The notes: generated by a model not told the origin, from the sequence alone. Shown: positions 45,119 through 57,947, counted from the first letter of the stretch. The stretch is 64,000 nt of DNA from Micropterix aruncella (GCA_944548615.1 OX155960.1:16709033-16773032); one strand, 5' to 3'. Numbers and translations are program-made.

Positions 45119-46010
45119 GTGTATACCAAATCTATCGCTCACCACGGCATCCTTGGCCGGCTCTTCACCCAGGATCGGGTAGCCGATGGTCGTTTCAAGA
45201 GCAGTCGCCGTAAGGTCTGCAACAACCCCTGCTCTATAGGAAACAGTACTACTTCCAGACTCCCCCGACTGTTAGTCAGAGTTAACGGGCCCATGATGAG
45301 GTGGCCACGATGACCCATGTGTTCAGGGTCGGTCACACTCACGGGTCAACACCCATCCGACGGCCTCCACGCACGGGGTGCGAACCTGGGTAGGACACTG
45401 GGTCAACCAGTCTCCTCTGGGAATCAAACCTCTGGCGCTCCTCCGCACCGAGCGGCGCAAGCCAATCGATTGTGCTCTCCGACTAACAGTCGGGGGAGTC
45501 TGGGAACTGTATTGTTTCCTATAGAGCGGGGGTGGTTGCCTACCTTACGGCGACTGCTCTTGAAATGACCATTGGCCATCCGATCCCGGTTCAGAGCCGG
45601 GCAAAGGACGCCTTGGTCCGCGATAGAATCCGTGTACTCCGTTTCACCGCTTCGTAAGGGAGAGGACCGCGCAAGCGACCTCGAACTCGGAACCAATCGA
45701 GAGACCGGAGAAATCTGGTCACAATTGGAAGTGAGGGCGCGAGTATCTCGAGCCCGCCGGGTTTATTCCTGGCTAACTCGCGGTAAGGCGTAGGACTCTC
45801 GCGGGTTGTGGCGTAGCTAGACGTTGGATTGTATTGTCCAGAGTCTTCTACGCTCACTGCAGGGCGATAGAACGACTAATCGTTAAAACGTCCTGTGGTG
45901 ACGGACTCGCCCGTTGTAGTCGACACCGCAAGATGTTAGTCAGAGTGCACAGTCGATTGGCTTACGCCGCACGGTGCGCAGACCGTCCAGGAGCACCAGA
46001 AGTTTGATTT
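45119..46010 (+). mobile_element. Retroposon X, copy 6 (host of a nested X)
   Basis: Two parts, 45119-45281 and 45934-46010, are contiguous X sequence (TCGGGTAGCCGATGGTCG ... GTTAGTCAGAG | TGCACAGTCGATTGG ... CAGGAGCACCAGAAG) once copy 7 is removed. 5'-truncated. A LINE piece follows at 46010. Confidence 0.8.
45282..45933 (-). mobile_element. Retroposon X, copy 7, inserted into copy 6
   Basis: Flanked by a 12-bp duplication TGTTAGTCAGAG (45270-45281, 45934-45945) that is part of the X consensus itself. Opposite orientation to its host. 652 bp, close to full length, from TTAACGGGCCCATG to GTCGACACCGCAAGA. Confidence 0.85.
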
Positions 46011-46070
46011 TACAACAAAACAATTGACAATAAATAATATGTATTAGATTAAATGGGTAGATAGTGTTTA
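46010..46070 (-). mobile_element. LINE 3'-region fragment
   Basis: TTACAACAAAACAATTGACA, TAAATAATATGTATTAGATT and AAATGGG match the 3' region of the LINE at 48418-49245 (about 48580-48630) with few changes. Confidence 0.65.
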
Positions 46071-46515
46071 TTCTCGTCTAAACTCGCTTTATCGAAACAG
46101 GGAATATCTTTATTCTGATATTAGGATGCCCCTCGATCCTTGATTTTGGCGACGGCGTAGTTATACGAACCCCGCTTACGAAAAGTAGACCAAAATAGCA
46201 TTAAAATGCTGCAAAACGCCCGTGCCAGGTTTTGTTTCCATATTAAACACAAAGGCCACGTTTCTTCATTCATATTTAGGCATTCCAACTTCAAAAAAAT
46301 AGAAACAAACTCCGTTCCGTCAAGAAATGGCCGAAATGAGTTTTTGCTCGTACTTTTCGACGCCAGCCACATCTTAATTTGTATGTTTTACATAGTGAAT
46401 GGCTTCAGGTCGTTTTTATTTTTCCCTGACTTATTACCACTTTGTGAATTTCATACAAAAGGCGCAAATCCAGCCTTATGAAATATCATTAGATAAAAGA
46501 CGATAAACAGGTAAA
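46071..46515. other. No gene seen
   Basis: Unassigned. Overlapping open frames on both strands show no domain. Confidence 0.35.
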
Positions 46516-46517
46516 TA

Positions 46518-46936
46518 TATTAAAAAGAATAAAAACACGACTGCCGTTGCAGAAAGTGAACTATTGTATTTATAATTATTTTAATTACTTTTTTTAATTA
46601 TATATGTGTGGTTCATGTTTATCATGTCATATTTATCCATATAGATACATGTATTTTTCCGGAATGTACTCAATGACATAAACACGTTATATGTATGTTA
46701 ATTTATTGTCATTTGTATATTTATACAACTATCTACTTGATAATTTGACAGGTAAGGTGGTACCCACCTTACCTATCCAAATCGGTTATGGCACCGGTGA
46801 TGCCGGTTATGGCACTCTGGATGACAAAACAATCAAGCGTTTAGAAGTTATGGTGGATTTAAGAAACGGAAAACATACATAGATGAACCCTGAACACACT
46901 ACACCTCTTTTTTGTTGAACAGTCGTGTAAGAAGAT
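46518..46936 (+). mobile_element. Z-family MITE
   Basis: Left AACACGACTGCCGTTGCAGA, right TTGTTGAACAGTCGTGTAAG. The interior includes a local duplication GTTATGGCAC..GATGCCGGTTATGGCAC not seen in other copies. Confidence 0.75.
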
Positions 46937-46939
46937 AGT

Positions 46940-48286
<1,347 letters not shown>

Positions 48287-48299
48287 AGACCAAATGAGT

Positions 48300-49779
48300 G
48301 GGGGTTAATGGGCCCTTGCTGAGGTGGCCACGAAGACCCATTCTGTTCAGGGTTGGTCACACTCATAGGGTCAACACCTATCCGACGGCCTCCACGCATG
48401 AAGTGCGAGCCTGGGTAAAGGTAAAAGGTAAAAGGTATTTATTTCCAATACAACCATACAATTGTGTAGGAATGACAGTAATTAATGTTAAATTAGTTAC
48501 TCAATTTAGACAAGAGATGATATACAATATATAGTTTTAAACTTACCAATTTACAAAAACATAGACTATATGATAACAGTTTACAACAAAACAATTAACG
48601 GTAAATAATATGTATTAGATTAAATGGGTGGATACGATGATATGTATTTTCAAAATATTTTAAGAAGTCGTTATGGGCATACATGTTGATTTTAAGCAGA
48701 TAGACTCGGATGGATCTCTTGAAAATATCGATGTTTTTAATTTCTTTTAATCTTTCGGGCAATTTATTGAAAAGTTTGAGGCCTAAGTATCGACTAGTCG
48801 CCTGGAACTTGGCAGTACGTGCTACGAACGGTTGGAGAAACAGGGTTTTATTCCTGGTGTCATGCCGATGTACTTCCTCGTGGGATATGGCCGAGCTCTT
48901 ATTGCAATAGAATTCGCAAAGAGCTTCTTGAGCAAAAATTGCATATACGGTCAATATCCCTAGTTTTTGGAAGTGTTCACGACATGACTGCCGTGGACCA
49001 ATACCTACTATCGCACGTATGGCTCTTTTATGGAGAGTGAATACACTGTTTATGTGTGCTGCATTACCCCATAAAAGAATACCATAGCGCAGGTGTGACT
49101 CAACTAGCGCGTAATAGGCCGATATTACTTCAGTTCTCTCCAAACAATTTCTGATGCGTAATAGAGCATAGCAGGCTGACGAAAGTTTTGACTTAACATG
49201 CTCTATATGTAGATTCCATGACATCTTTGCATCCAGATAGTTATACTGGGTAGGACTCTGGCCTTATGGTTAGTTCCCCTGGGAATCAACCTTCTGGCGC
49301 TCCTGGACGGTCTGAGCACCGTGCGGCGTAAGCCAATCGACTGTGCACTCTGACTAACAGTCGGGGGAGTCTGGAAGCAGTACTGTTTCCTATAGAGCGG
49401 GGGTGGTTGCGGACCTTACGGCGACTGCTCTTGAAGCGACCATCGGCTATCCGATCCTGGGTTAACAGCCGGGCAACGGACGCTGTGGTTCGCGATAGAT
49501 TCGGTAAACACCGTTTCACCGCTTCGTAAGGGAGAGGACCGCGCAAGCGACCTCGAACTCGTAACCAATCGAGAGACTGGAGTAATCTGGTCACAATTGG
49601 GGGTAAGGGCGTGAGTGGAAGCCCTCCGGGTAATACTCCTGGCTATCTCGCGGTTAAGGCGTTGGCCTCTTACGGGCTTGTGGCGGAGCTAGATGGTGGA
49701 CTGTTTTGTCTTCTGAGCTCACTCCAGGGAGATAGAACGACTAATCGTGACGGGCTCGCCCGCTGTAGTCGACAACCCT
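48300..49779 (-). mobile_element. Retroposon X, copy 8, carrying a nested LINE
   Basis: 13-bp target duplication AGACCAAATGAGT (48287-48299, 49780-49792). X sequence occupies 48300-48417 and 49246-49779. The minus strand keeps the Arg-rich frame (SLDWLRVRGRLRGPLPYEAV ... FKSSRRKVRNHPRSIGNST). Confidence 0.85.
48418..49245 (-). mobile_element. 5'-truncated LINE with (TTTTACC)n tail, inside X8
   Basis: 7-bp duplication CTGGGTA (48411-48417, 49246-49252). Minus-strand frame of about 209 codons, uninterrupted: SKLSSACYALLRIRNCL, ESHLRYGILLWGN, FTLHKRAIRAIVGI, VHRHDTRNKTLFLQP, YLGLKLFNKLPERLKEI, i.e. the RT thumb/C-terminus of a CR1/jockey-like ORF2. It ends in a short tandem tail (AAGGTAAAAGGTAAAAGGTA on +). 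Confidence 0.85.
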
Positions 49780-49792
49780 AGACCAAATGAGT

Positions 49793-50260
49793 CTAGGAGG
49801 AATTAAATCAACTCCAAATCGAGCTAAATTTAAATTATAAAAATTTGGCTACGCATTTTATGCGATTTTATACGATCGTATCCATTAAAATCGCACAACG
49901 TGGGCGATGTATAACTGTAAACACGCTCCATCGCTCCCTAATTTTAGCGAATGTCAAGTTTAAGGTCAACTAAAATCAGACGACTTTCACGATCGAAAAA
50001 ACAAACGGATTAACCACTTAATTTAGGCATTTCTTAATGGACTTATTATCGATATCACCCACAAAGAGATTATAATACGTGCATATACCACGCGATAAAA
50101 ACAGTTAAATGGACGTCAATGGCGTCCATTACTATGATCTTATCGCTGATTTTATGGGCGAAAATATGTGGAAACGTGTCGAATATTTCTTCAGATATGA
50201 ATGATACATTATAAAAGAGTATCTATCAGACATCATTCGAAACGAATATCTATCACATTT
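49793..50260. other. No gene seen
   Basis: Unassigned. Confidence 0.35.
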
Positions 50261-50264
50261 ATAT

Positions 50265-50702
50265 TGACGGTTGAGAAGTCCCCTCGTTGGATACCAACCC
50301 TGGGTGCAGCAGCCATGTCATGGTGAAACTTGGACGGGCTATCAGAACTGAATGCGTATACAAAATTTTCTGTCGTGCTTTTGACCGTTGAGGAGTCCCC
50401 TCGTCGGGAGCCAACCCTGGGTCAATCAGGTCATGCTTACCATCAAAAATGCATTGTCATCGGAACTGAACCAACATGTGATTTTCAATTTCATATTATA
50501 ATATTTGAGGAATTCCCTCAAATCCTCATTGATCACATCATCTGAACCGGATTTTGATAAAAATAGGACCATCCTGGAAGTTTGAAAAAAAAAAGAATTT
50601 TCCAAATCGATTTATAAATGACGGAGTTCTGAAGTAACAAATATTTTTTTTAAAATACAACCGAATTGATAACCTTCTCGTTTTTTTGAAGTCGGTTAAA
50701 AA
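50265..50702 (+). repeat. Dispersed repeat with three internal units
   Basis: The word GTTGAGGAGTCCCCTCG occurs at about 50271 and 50388, and degenerately (TGAGGAATTCCCTC) at about 50502. It is followed by TTTTGATAAAAATAGGACCA and ends GAAGTCGGTTAAAAATG. I recall similar sequence as common in lepidopteran genomes; class not identified. Confidence 0.5.
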
Positions 50703-50769
50703 TGTAATGTAGAAATATACTTGTTTATGAAACCGATGTACATATTTCCTGTAATTTATGTCCGTGAAA

Positions 50770-51010
50770 AACTAGTGACGTCATAGGACGGGCGATGGCG
50801 CCAACCGGAAATAAATAATATTCATCCGATCCAATTCAGACGACTTCCGGCGCAGACCGGGCGGGAAAAGTATTGAATCTGCAGCAGCAAATAAATTGGT
50901 GGTCAGACGCATAAATCAATAAAAGCGATTAAACGACGGGCCGCAACCGAGTCGCTCGTCGATTTACAAGGAGAACCTCCGCCAGCGAGGGCACTGGAAC
51001 AGGAAAACTG
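50770..51010. promoter_or_regulatory. CpG-rich promoter-like region (CRE + ETS words)
   Basis: It combines GTGACGTCAT (CRE/ATF) at about 50776, ACCGGAAAT and GACTTCCGGCG (ETS-type, opposite orientations), and a GC-rich stretch to 51000. It is outside every repeat family I could define here. It could be a promoter or non-coding first exon, possibly of the PP1-subunit gene to the left, but no donor site fixes strand. Confidence 0.3.
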
Positions 51011-51107
51011 GTTGTCCTCTGCGAGTCTGCCTTAACGGTATGACTTGTATTGACTGTATAATAATAACACACCTAAAACATCTTTACATATGAAGACCAC
51101 AGGAAAA

Positions 51108-51260
51108 AAACGGTTGTGTCACCCCTAAACTTTTCCGACAAGCAGACAACCCCCCTACCGCTTCGCGCCAAATCCCTTAACTCTCAATCCCCTCTAGTCT
51201 ATCTGAACTTTAATGTGCGTATTTATTACGTATATCGAAACCTGTATACCAAATATAAAA
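51108..51260 (+). mobile_element. Y-family repeat, 5' fragment
   Basis: CGGTTGTGTCACCCCTAAAC, CGACAAGCAGACAACCCCC. The match fades after about 150 bp. Confidence 0.55.
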
Positions 51261-51387
51261 TTTATATCAATGTAAATAATATAATATGGGCGTCTTTAGA
51301 GCGCCATCTACAGTGGCTTCATCATACTGTTACAAACGAAAGTCGCCACATTAAACATAATAACAGAAGATTATTTTTTAGTAAAAA

Positions 51388-51427
51388 AAATCTATATGGC
51401 AATCATAGTTGATTGCCATATAGATTT
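51388..51427. repeat. Perfect hairpin, 18-bp arms, 4-nt loop
   Basis: AAATCTATATGGCAATCA, loop TAGT, exact complement TGATTGCCATATAGATTT. Confidence 0.9.
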
Positions 51428-51499
51428 CTGGGTTTCGTACTAACATCCTGGTTGCCAAGCCGTAGTACGACGTTGAACAATCTATAATATGCAAATGAC

Positions 51500-52040
51500 T
51501 ATTTTTGATTTAAAAAATATATAAATAACGATTATATTCCACCTATTAAATATACGTAAGCTGTATATTTGTTTGATTTTATTTTATTTTATTTTCATCA
51601 AATATTTCTATCAAATTTGATAGTTTTAAATTAACTTGTATTAGTTTGCCTATTTTTTTTAATTCTAGGTTTTGGGAATATTTTAAAATGATTTCTTGAC
51701 TTTCTTCAACTATTTATTTTATTTATCATGAGGCAATATTTAATTATACTTATCTAGGCCTACGTTGGTTCGGACGTCTCGTGCGATCCAGTTAGGTTAG
51801 GTTTAATTATTTTGTGTCTGTTGTTATGATTTTTGTGAAATAAAGAATTTGAATATTGGAATTATCGAAGCATTGATAAAATTATATAAATTTAAACTCT
51901 ATATAACTAGCAAGTAATGTCAATGGTATGTTTGATTATCAATACAGAAATAAATCAATAAATAATAAATAGCTTCTGAATCGAATTGTCACTTGCGACG
52001 AAAATGGTTTTCGTGTTGGGGTTGAATCAAATTCTAATTC
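51500..52040. other. No gene seen
   Basis: AT-rich, unassigned. Confidence 0.35.
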
Positions 52041-52044
52041 AAAT

Positions 52045-52400
52045 TTAAATTATTTATTTATTTAAAAATATTAATTTACATTGTATTCATTGCAGAATTT
52101 GCCTAACTAGGCCATAGCCCGTACTAAGGAAGACTCTATGTATGGCAATGATTTATTCGTATGCCCATAGAATTATGAGTAAAATGAAACATACAAAATG
52201 TGATAAAATATAAAACAGATAAGTGGATTTAAATTAAAATTATAATTATATTTAAATATATCGATATAGCATGACCATGTAAATAAAAATTAATATAAAA
52301 TGTCGTAATATGAAGTTTATAGAACAGATAAATAAATAATATAAAAAAATTTAATGTATGACAATAATAATCATGTAAAGACCTTTACTTTGAAATATGA
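52045..52400 (-). mobile_element. LINE-type 3' end with double hairpin (copy j)
   Basis: Inverted. At 52101-52135: CCT[TAGTAC]GGG (one wobble pair) and GCCT[AGTT]AGGC. Tail TTATTTATTTATTT at about 52050. Far limit approximate. Confidence 0.55.
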
Positions 52401-52602
52401 CTTATTGCCTTTTCCACCTCATTTCTTCCAAGTTGAAGTATGTGTTGTGTAATTTTAAATTTTAATTGGATTGACTTAATATTTCGGCATGTATTTATGG
52501 ATCGAGGAGATGCAGGTACTAGACAATGTCCAAAACGCATAATCTGTTAGAAGAAGCTCATGGTGGTATGATGGTTCTGTGCCGGTGTTATACATTAGAG
52601 GC

Positions 52603-52910
52603 TCTCTAGACGATCAAGCATGCTTGTCAAGCACCGCGTCGCGGGCTGGGAGGGGATCGTAAACCGCACGAAATATGCAAATATTTTTTTTAATATTTAC
52701 CTTTAATGCTTAATTTTGTAGTTTTATACCAGGGAGTCACGTGATTCATCAATCTATTACGTCTAATTAACGTGACTCCCTGGTATAAACAACAAAATTA
52801 AGCATTTTTGGTAAATATTTTTTTTTTAAATTGCATATTTCCTGCGGTTTACGATCCTCTCCCAGCCCGCGACGCGATGCTTGACAAGCATGCTTTATCG
52901 TCTAGAAAGC
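52603..52910. mobile_element. Long inverted repeat (fold-back), about 138-bp arms
   Basis: The left arm (TCTCTAGACGATCAAGCATG ... TTATACCAGGGAGTCACG) is matched by the inverted right arm with roughly one mismatch per ten bases. The spacer is about 30 bp. GC-rich part: ACCGCGTCGCGGGCTGGGAG. No coding capacity. Confidence 0.85.
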
Positions 52911-53017
52911 ACCTTACACTTCTTGCGAGCTGCGACAAGAACTGCAATGATGTAGAGTTACCTGACTATTTTTGGAACAAATGTTATTCATATGAAATCG
53001 GAGACTATCGCGGTTGT

Positions 53018-53205
53018 TTCACATTATAAATAAGATAAAAAAATAATTTACCGCGTGAATTTTGTAGCAACCGATGTTTTAGCGTCGTTGAAGCCGCCGT
53101 TGTCTAAGGTAGACGTCTACCCTAAATAACGGCGGCTGCAACGACGCCGAAAAATCGGGGGCTACAATATTTACGCGGTAAATTCGTTTTTTATCTTATT
53201 TATTT
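53018..53205. mobile_element. Fold-back element (family F), diverged copy
   Basis: Left AATTTACCGCGTGAATTTTG and right ATTTACGCGGTAAATTCGTT. The centre AGACGTCTACC is flanked by CGCCGTTGTCT / ATAACGGCGGCTGCAACG. The flank GACTATCGCGGTTGTTTCAC is shared with the 6.5 kb copy. Arms now imperfect. Confidence 0.8.
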
Positions 53206-53451
53206 ATTTTATTTTATTTACTAACGTGTTTTTATATTATTTTACATTGCACACCTGGTGTTCAATCCGTCCCACTAAATAAAAACATTCAGAGGAGCTA
53301 CTTGCACATCCGGCGTGCAATCATCTCATTTGTAGAAGGGGTGTTACAAAGCGACTGATTCTATTGCAAACATATTCTTTATCAAAAATGCTCAATATGA
53401 AGCAAAATAAAATGGGTTCTGGGGATGTTCTCTAAAAATATGTGCTGTCTC

Positions 53452-53575
53452 GAATGGGTACTGTTACCTAGTAATTAATCTTGTTAGTCGTGTATATTAT
53501 ATATTTATGTGGAATGGGGATTGCTACCTAGTAATTAAACTTGTTAGTCGTGTATATTACATATTTATACAATAT
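53452..53575. repeat. Tandem duplication, 60-bp unit
   Basis: GAATGGGTACTGTTACCTAG at 53452 and GAATGGGGATTGCTACCTAG at 53512, both continuing TAATTAA.CTTGTTAGTCG. Confidence 0.85.
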
Positions 53576-53579
53576 TTAT

Positions 53580-54185
53580 GGGGGCCGGCCAAAACGGTGA
53601 CGCGCGGATCTGTCAAACGACGCAAAGTGCCTATATGCACTGTTAGCGTCCGACTAGTTAAACAACCGAGCCTTGTCAGTCGACCTTAGCCACTACTTTC
53701 TGCATGACAATCAGGATTACACAATTCAAATAGAAGTTGCAAGAGCTGTACATTAAAAAAGTACCAATTACTGCTGCAAAACTGACCGTCGACACAAAAA
53801 CAGCTTGTTTTCTTATAGAAGAAAAAAAAAACAATTTAATTCTGTAGACATATGTTTAAAAATAGCAACGACGCGCCCAGTCCACCTACAGCTGTATGTA
53901 AAATAGCGCGGGTGAAATAGCACACATAGGGTTACCATAATATGATACGCAATAGAAGGACAAAGTATGTCGTTTAAATTTCCACTTTTTTTTAAATAAC
54001 CATTGTATTTATATGCTATTTTTGAAAATAACTATTATATTGTATTTATATTGTCTTTATATGCTGTAATGCGCGTGTGAGCAAAATCCATCGTTTTAGA
54101 TTAATTCGCGAGGATGGCTCCACAAATAGATTATCAATAGGTTATCAACTCTACGACGGATTAGTTTAACAATTAAATATATTAC
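53580..54185. other. No gene seen
   Basis: Unassigned; slightly GC-richer at 53585-53690. Confidence 0.35.
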
Positions 54186-54189
54186 AATG

Positions 54190-54530
54190 AATAAAAAACA
54201 CGACTTTTATCACGGTTTTTTATGAAATAATTTTGGTTTATGTATTTATTCATATAGATACATGTATATTTCCGAAATGTACTCAATCAGACCTTTCATT
54301 TGACAGTAAACACGATCTATTATGTTAATTTATTGACATTTGAATATTTAGACAACTACTTACCTGATATTTAAACAGTTAAGGTGCCCTATGACACTCG
54401 GAATGACATAACGATGCTAACAATAACACACACCTAAATCGGTCTAAGCGTTTAGAAGTTATGGTGAAATAAAGAAATGGAAAACATACATCGATTAACC
54501 CTGAACACATTACACTCCTTTTTTGCATTG
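54190..54530 (+). mobile_element. Z-family MITE, right-truncated
   Basis: Left AAAAAACACGACTTTTATCACG. Interior TATGACACTCGGAATGACAT and GAAATGGAAAACATACATCG. The right GGGCAGTCGTG terminus is replaced by CATTGCCATGC. Confidence 0.7.
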
Positions 54531-54534
54531 CCAT

Positions 54535-55070
54535 GCAATTTTAGAGTAAGCAATTTTAGAGTATTATAGCCCACCATGCGCAGCAAAAACTTGTAGGGTA
54601 TACAAATAAGGATAGTATCCGTATTGTTTGAAATATTATGAATCGTAAAAAATATTCAGATTTTTTCCAATCTGGTGATTTTAATCCGTTTCTCACAATT
54701 GAATTATAAAATGTATGAATAATTATATACAGATATACAATCTAGTGGGGAGATAAAATCCACACAAATGCAATCTTATCTGCTTCGCAAAAATCAATTG
54801 TATTGTTTTGGATAATTTTATAAAATAAAAAAAAAAAATAAAAATAAATTCGGATATTTTAGAAATATTTTGTATAATAACATGTAACAACTTATAAGAG
54901 TTTTTGGAGAATTCAATGATGTGCCCCTCGATGTGCCCCAAACTCCGAGCTCCTTCGCTTTCGCAACCCTAAGAAGTTATCACCAACTATCAAGTAATCG
55001 TCACTTACATCAGCTGTGACATCGGGCGGCATTTATAGTATATACGTCTGTAGCCATTAATTTCGAAATC
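54535..55070. other. No gene seen
   Basis: AT-rich, unassigned. Confidence 0.35.
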
Positions 55071-55073
55071 TCT

Positions 55074-55640
55074 GTGGGTTTTAATATTATATGTTTAACA
55101 TATGTAAACCGCATAGGTAAACCTTTTACCAGAGGCAAAACTTTCGAAGTACTCTACAACGCATACGTTCGTAGCGTTCTAGAATTCCGAAGCGTAGTTT
55201 GGAATCCCCAATATGCTGTTCATATAGATAGGATTTCGAGGGTGCAAAAGAGATTCTTAAAATCATTGGACTTTCGGATAGGTAACAACATTTAATATAT
55301 TTACGAAATTATGCAGAGACAGCGACAAAACACAAAGTACACTTTTTGTATGCAAGACGTGCCTTCTTAGACAATATCTTCCTATATAAAATTTTAAATA
55401 ACCATATTAAATCTGCACCCCTTTTGGTCAAAATTCTTTTTAGAATTCCTCGGTCTCCCTCTTCCCGTTCAAAAGATACATTTTATATACCCTCTTTTCA
55501 CACGACCTATACGAAAAATACCTTTTTCAGACGGTAATGTTTACATTATAATAAAGCTTCGAATGACCTCGACATATTGTCTGACACGTTGGTTAGTTTT
55601 AAGAAAAAATTAGGCGATTTGTTGTTGCATTAGCTTATAG
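55074..55640 (+). mobile_element. Jockey-type LINE RT C-terminal remnant
   Basis: Successive plus-strand frames: FEVLYNAYVRSVLEFRSVVW, RISRVQKRFLKSLDFR; then ARRAFLDNIFLYKILNNHI; then LDILSDTLVSFKKKLGDLL and a stop. The layout matches the intact frame at 38.8-39.6 kb. Frameshifts separate the blocks, so it is dead. Confidence 0.75.
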
Positions 55641-56495
55641 TTAAATTTGTTTTTAGGTAAAAAAAAATGTTTTTTGGTTGCATTAGTTGGTTTGGTTGCT
55701 TGGTTTAATAAGTTATTAGTGTAGTTTTGATTGTAATTTTCCAAATACTACTATTTATAATGTTTTGTAGTAATTAATGATAATATAGGTCTATTTGCAT
55801 TATGTATTATTTTCCCACTAATGTATATGACTGTTATTCCCTAAATATTTTAGTGGATTTAATTATAAAATATCAATATTTTTATTTTCATATGGTAACC
55901 CTACACGCATGAGGCATTGCTACATTTTCCAGTATGAATGCGCCTACGAAAGCGCTAGCGAAAAACCCACACAAACCCGCGCAGCGCGAATTTCGCAAAA
56001 GACATTTCGGTAAAATTAGTAATATTGTAAAGTCGAAAACCATGTTTTACGATTGTTGACATTATAAATTAAGACGAGATCGGCGCGTGTTCACAGTGAC
56101 GTCGCAACGACACGACAAGTCGAAATAATTAAGTGAACAAATAAAACTGACTTTCACGTCAATTACTATATATAGGATGATGTTAGGCGTAATGTGACTA
56201 GTCGTCAGTTTATAGTCAATAGACAATAGTCTTTTATTTATCCAAAATTGCAAATACATTGGCAATGTCATAATCATAATTGCTTAAAACACAATGATCA
56301 AAATTTTAATGTAGCAAAGAATTACTTTTTTTTTTCAAATCAGTAAAAATAATATCAAAAATAACCAAAAGTCAGACAAAATAAAAGATAAATGCTTAAT
56401 AATGTCATACGTAAAACGACAATAATCATATTGAATAATCAAATAATATCAATGTATTTGCTACGAGGTTTACCTCGTATTTTTTAAACATATAA
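55641..56495. other. No gene seen
   Basis: AT-rich, with a CpG-rich spot (AACCCGCGCAGCGCGAATTTC) near 55980 that is too short to interpret. Confidence 0.35.
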
Positions 56496-56499
56496 ATAA

Positions 56500-56870
56500 T
56501 AGAGGTATATTTATTTATTTCTTTAAGAATTAATTACTATAAAACATTGATTTGCTTACAAAAATAAAAGGAACCGAATGGCAAAACCTTAACTTTTTGC
56601 TTATTTGATTCAGTCACCCAACTGGGACTAGCCCGTTGTAGGGTGGACAGGACTCTAATATTACAATCAATTATGTACGAGTTTTAGTAAAAATCTAATA
56701 ACACTAAATTGCCCTAAAATGTGGTCTTCAAAAAAAAGTAGGTAATAAAAAAGAAATATTAAAAGATATTATAATAAATAAAATGCAATTCCATTATATA
56801 ATCGGGAAAAAATATAATATAAAAATATGTTACAATATTGTTTTTTATGTTTTTCCGGCCGCTGTGAACT
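56500..56870 (-). mobile_element. LINE-type 3' end with double hairpin (copy k)
   Basis: Inverted, same subfamily as i. At 56613-56650: CCC[TACAAC]GGG and CCC[AGTT]GGG. Tail TATTTATTTATTTCTTT at about 56510. Confidence 0.7.
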
Positions 56871-57159
56871 ATCCAAAATAAGAGCAACTAATTCATTCAG
56901 AGATTGTCAGGTCAATTTATCACTTTCTCATTATCGCTTTGTCATTGAAACGGCCGTAGCTGATATCCTGAAGGACAAGCAATTAACGAGCAAACCACAA
57001 TATTAAGATAGGTCACGTTTAATGCATCCAAATATTATAAACGCCCGTTGACATTTAGAGTCATAAAATTTATATTTATTTGACGACTGCAATCTTATTA
57101 ATGTCAAATTCTATGGATAGGTGTAAATGTTATTTCTTTAACCTGATAAATGTTTAATA

Positions 57160-57320
57160 GATAAATATTTGTATTGTTATACAAGGCTATACAATAAACT
57201 AACAAAAGACGTATCTAAGACCGACGTACCTAACCCTACGTTTCGAAAAGTGGCTGTACGTTGGCTTCTAAATAAATCTAGGGAAGATTGCGAGGATTTA
57301 TTAAAGGCTATGTGATAATA
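57160..57320 (+). mobile_element. Possible LINE ORF2 C-terminal fragment
   Basis: Frame LTKDVSKTDVPNPTFRKVAV, RWLLNKSREDCEDLLKAM and two stops, resembling the last residues of CR1/jockey-like ORF2. Short and isolated. Confidence 0.35.
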
Positions 57321-57470
57321 ATCTTATATATTTTATTTAAATAGCATTTCAACTTGTCACGTTTCTAATTTAAATTATTATCAAGGCACTTCTGTACATG
57401 AAGTTATGTATTATTTATATTATTATTTATAAGAGTATATAGGTATTTATTTATTACAGTATTATACAGG

Positions 57471-57874
57471 TGTTTTTAATTAGTGACATCCTTAAAGTGG
57501 GTAAATCAGTGCGAGCAAATAATTTTGGCCAAAATTTATTGTTTAAGATTTTTTTTTTTTTTCCCGGAAAATTTGGAAAACTTAACTAATAAATAAAAGT
57601 TTGACAAGCGTTGAGAGCGCTGCGCCATCTAGCAATACGTAAAATATCGCGAATAAACAATATTTGCAATATTTTACCTACCGCTAGATGACGCAACGCG
57701 CTTAACTCTTTTTATACTATTTTTCACCATCTTTTTTTTCAAAACGAAACATTTTTCCATTTTTTTGAAAAAAAAAAACGAATAAAAGTTGTGTTTTATT
57801 TTAAAAAAACTGACAAAAGTTGCTTATTAGCTCATACTGATTCACCCACTAAAAGGATGTCACTAATTAAAAAC
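57471..57874. mobile_element. T-family MITE, copy 2
   Basis: Perfect 22-bp ends beginning GTTTTTAATTAGTGACATCC. They are followed on both sides by a GTGGGT.AATCAGT.GAGC block. The centre (CGCCATCTAGC.. / ..CGCTAGATGACGC, around ATATTTGCAATATTTTACC) is also palindromic. The whole 404 bp forms one hairpin. Confidence 0.85.
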
Positions 57875-57947
57875 TCTTCCTGATTATTTTTTTATAATTA
57901 AAATGTATATAATATATATATCATATAGGTGGGGGATATATATCATT

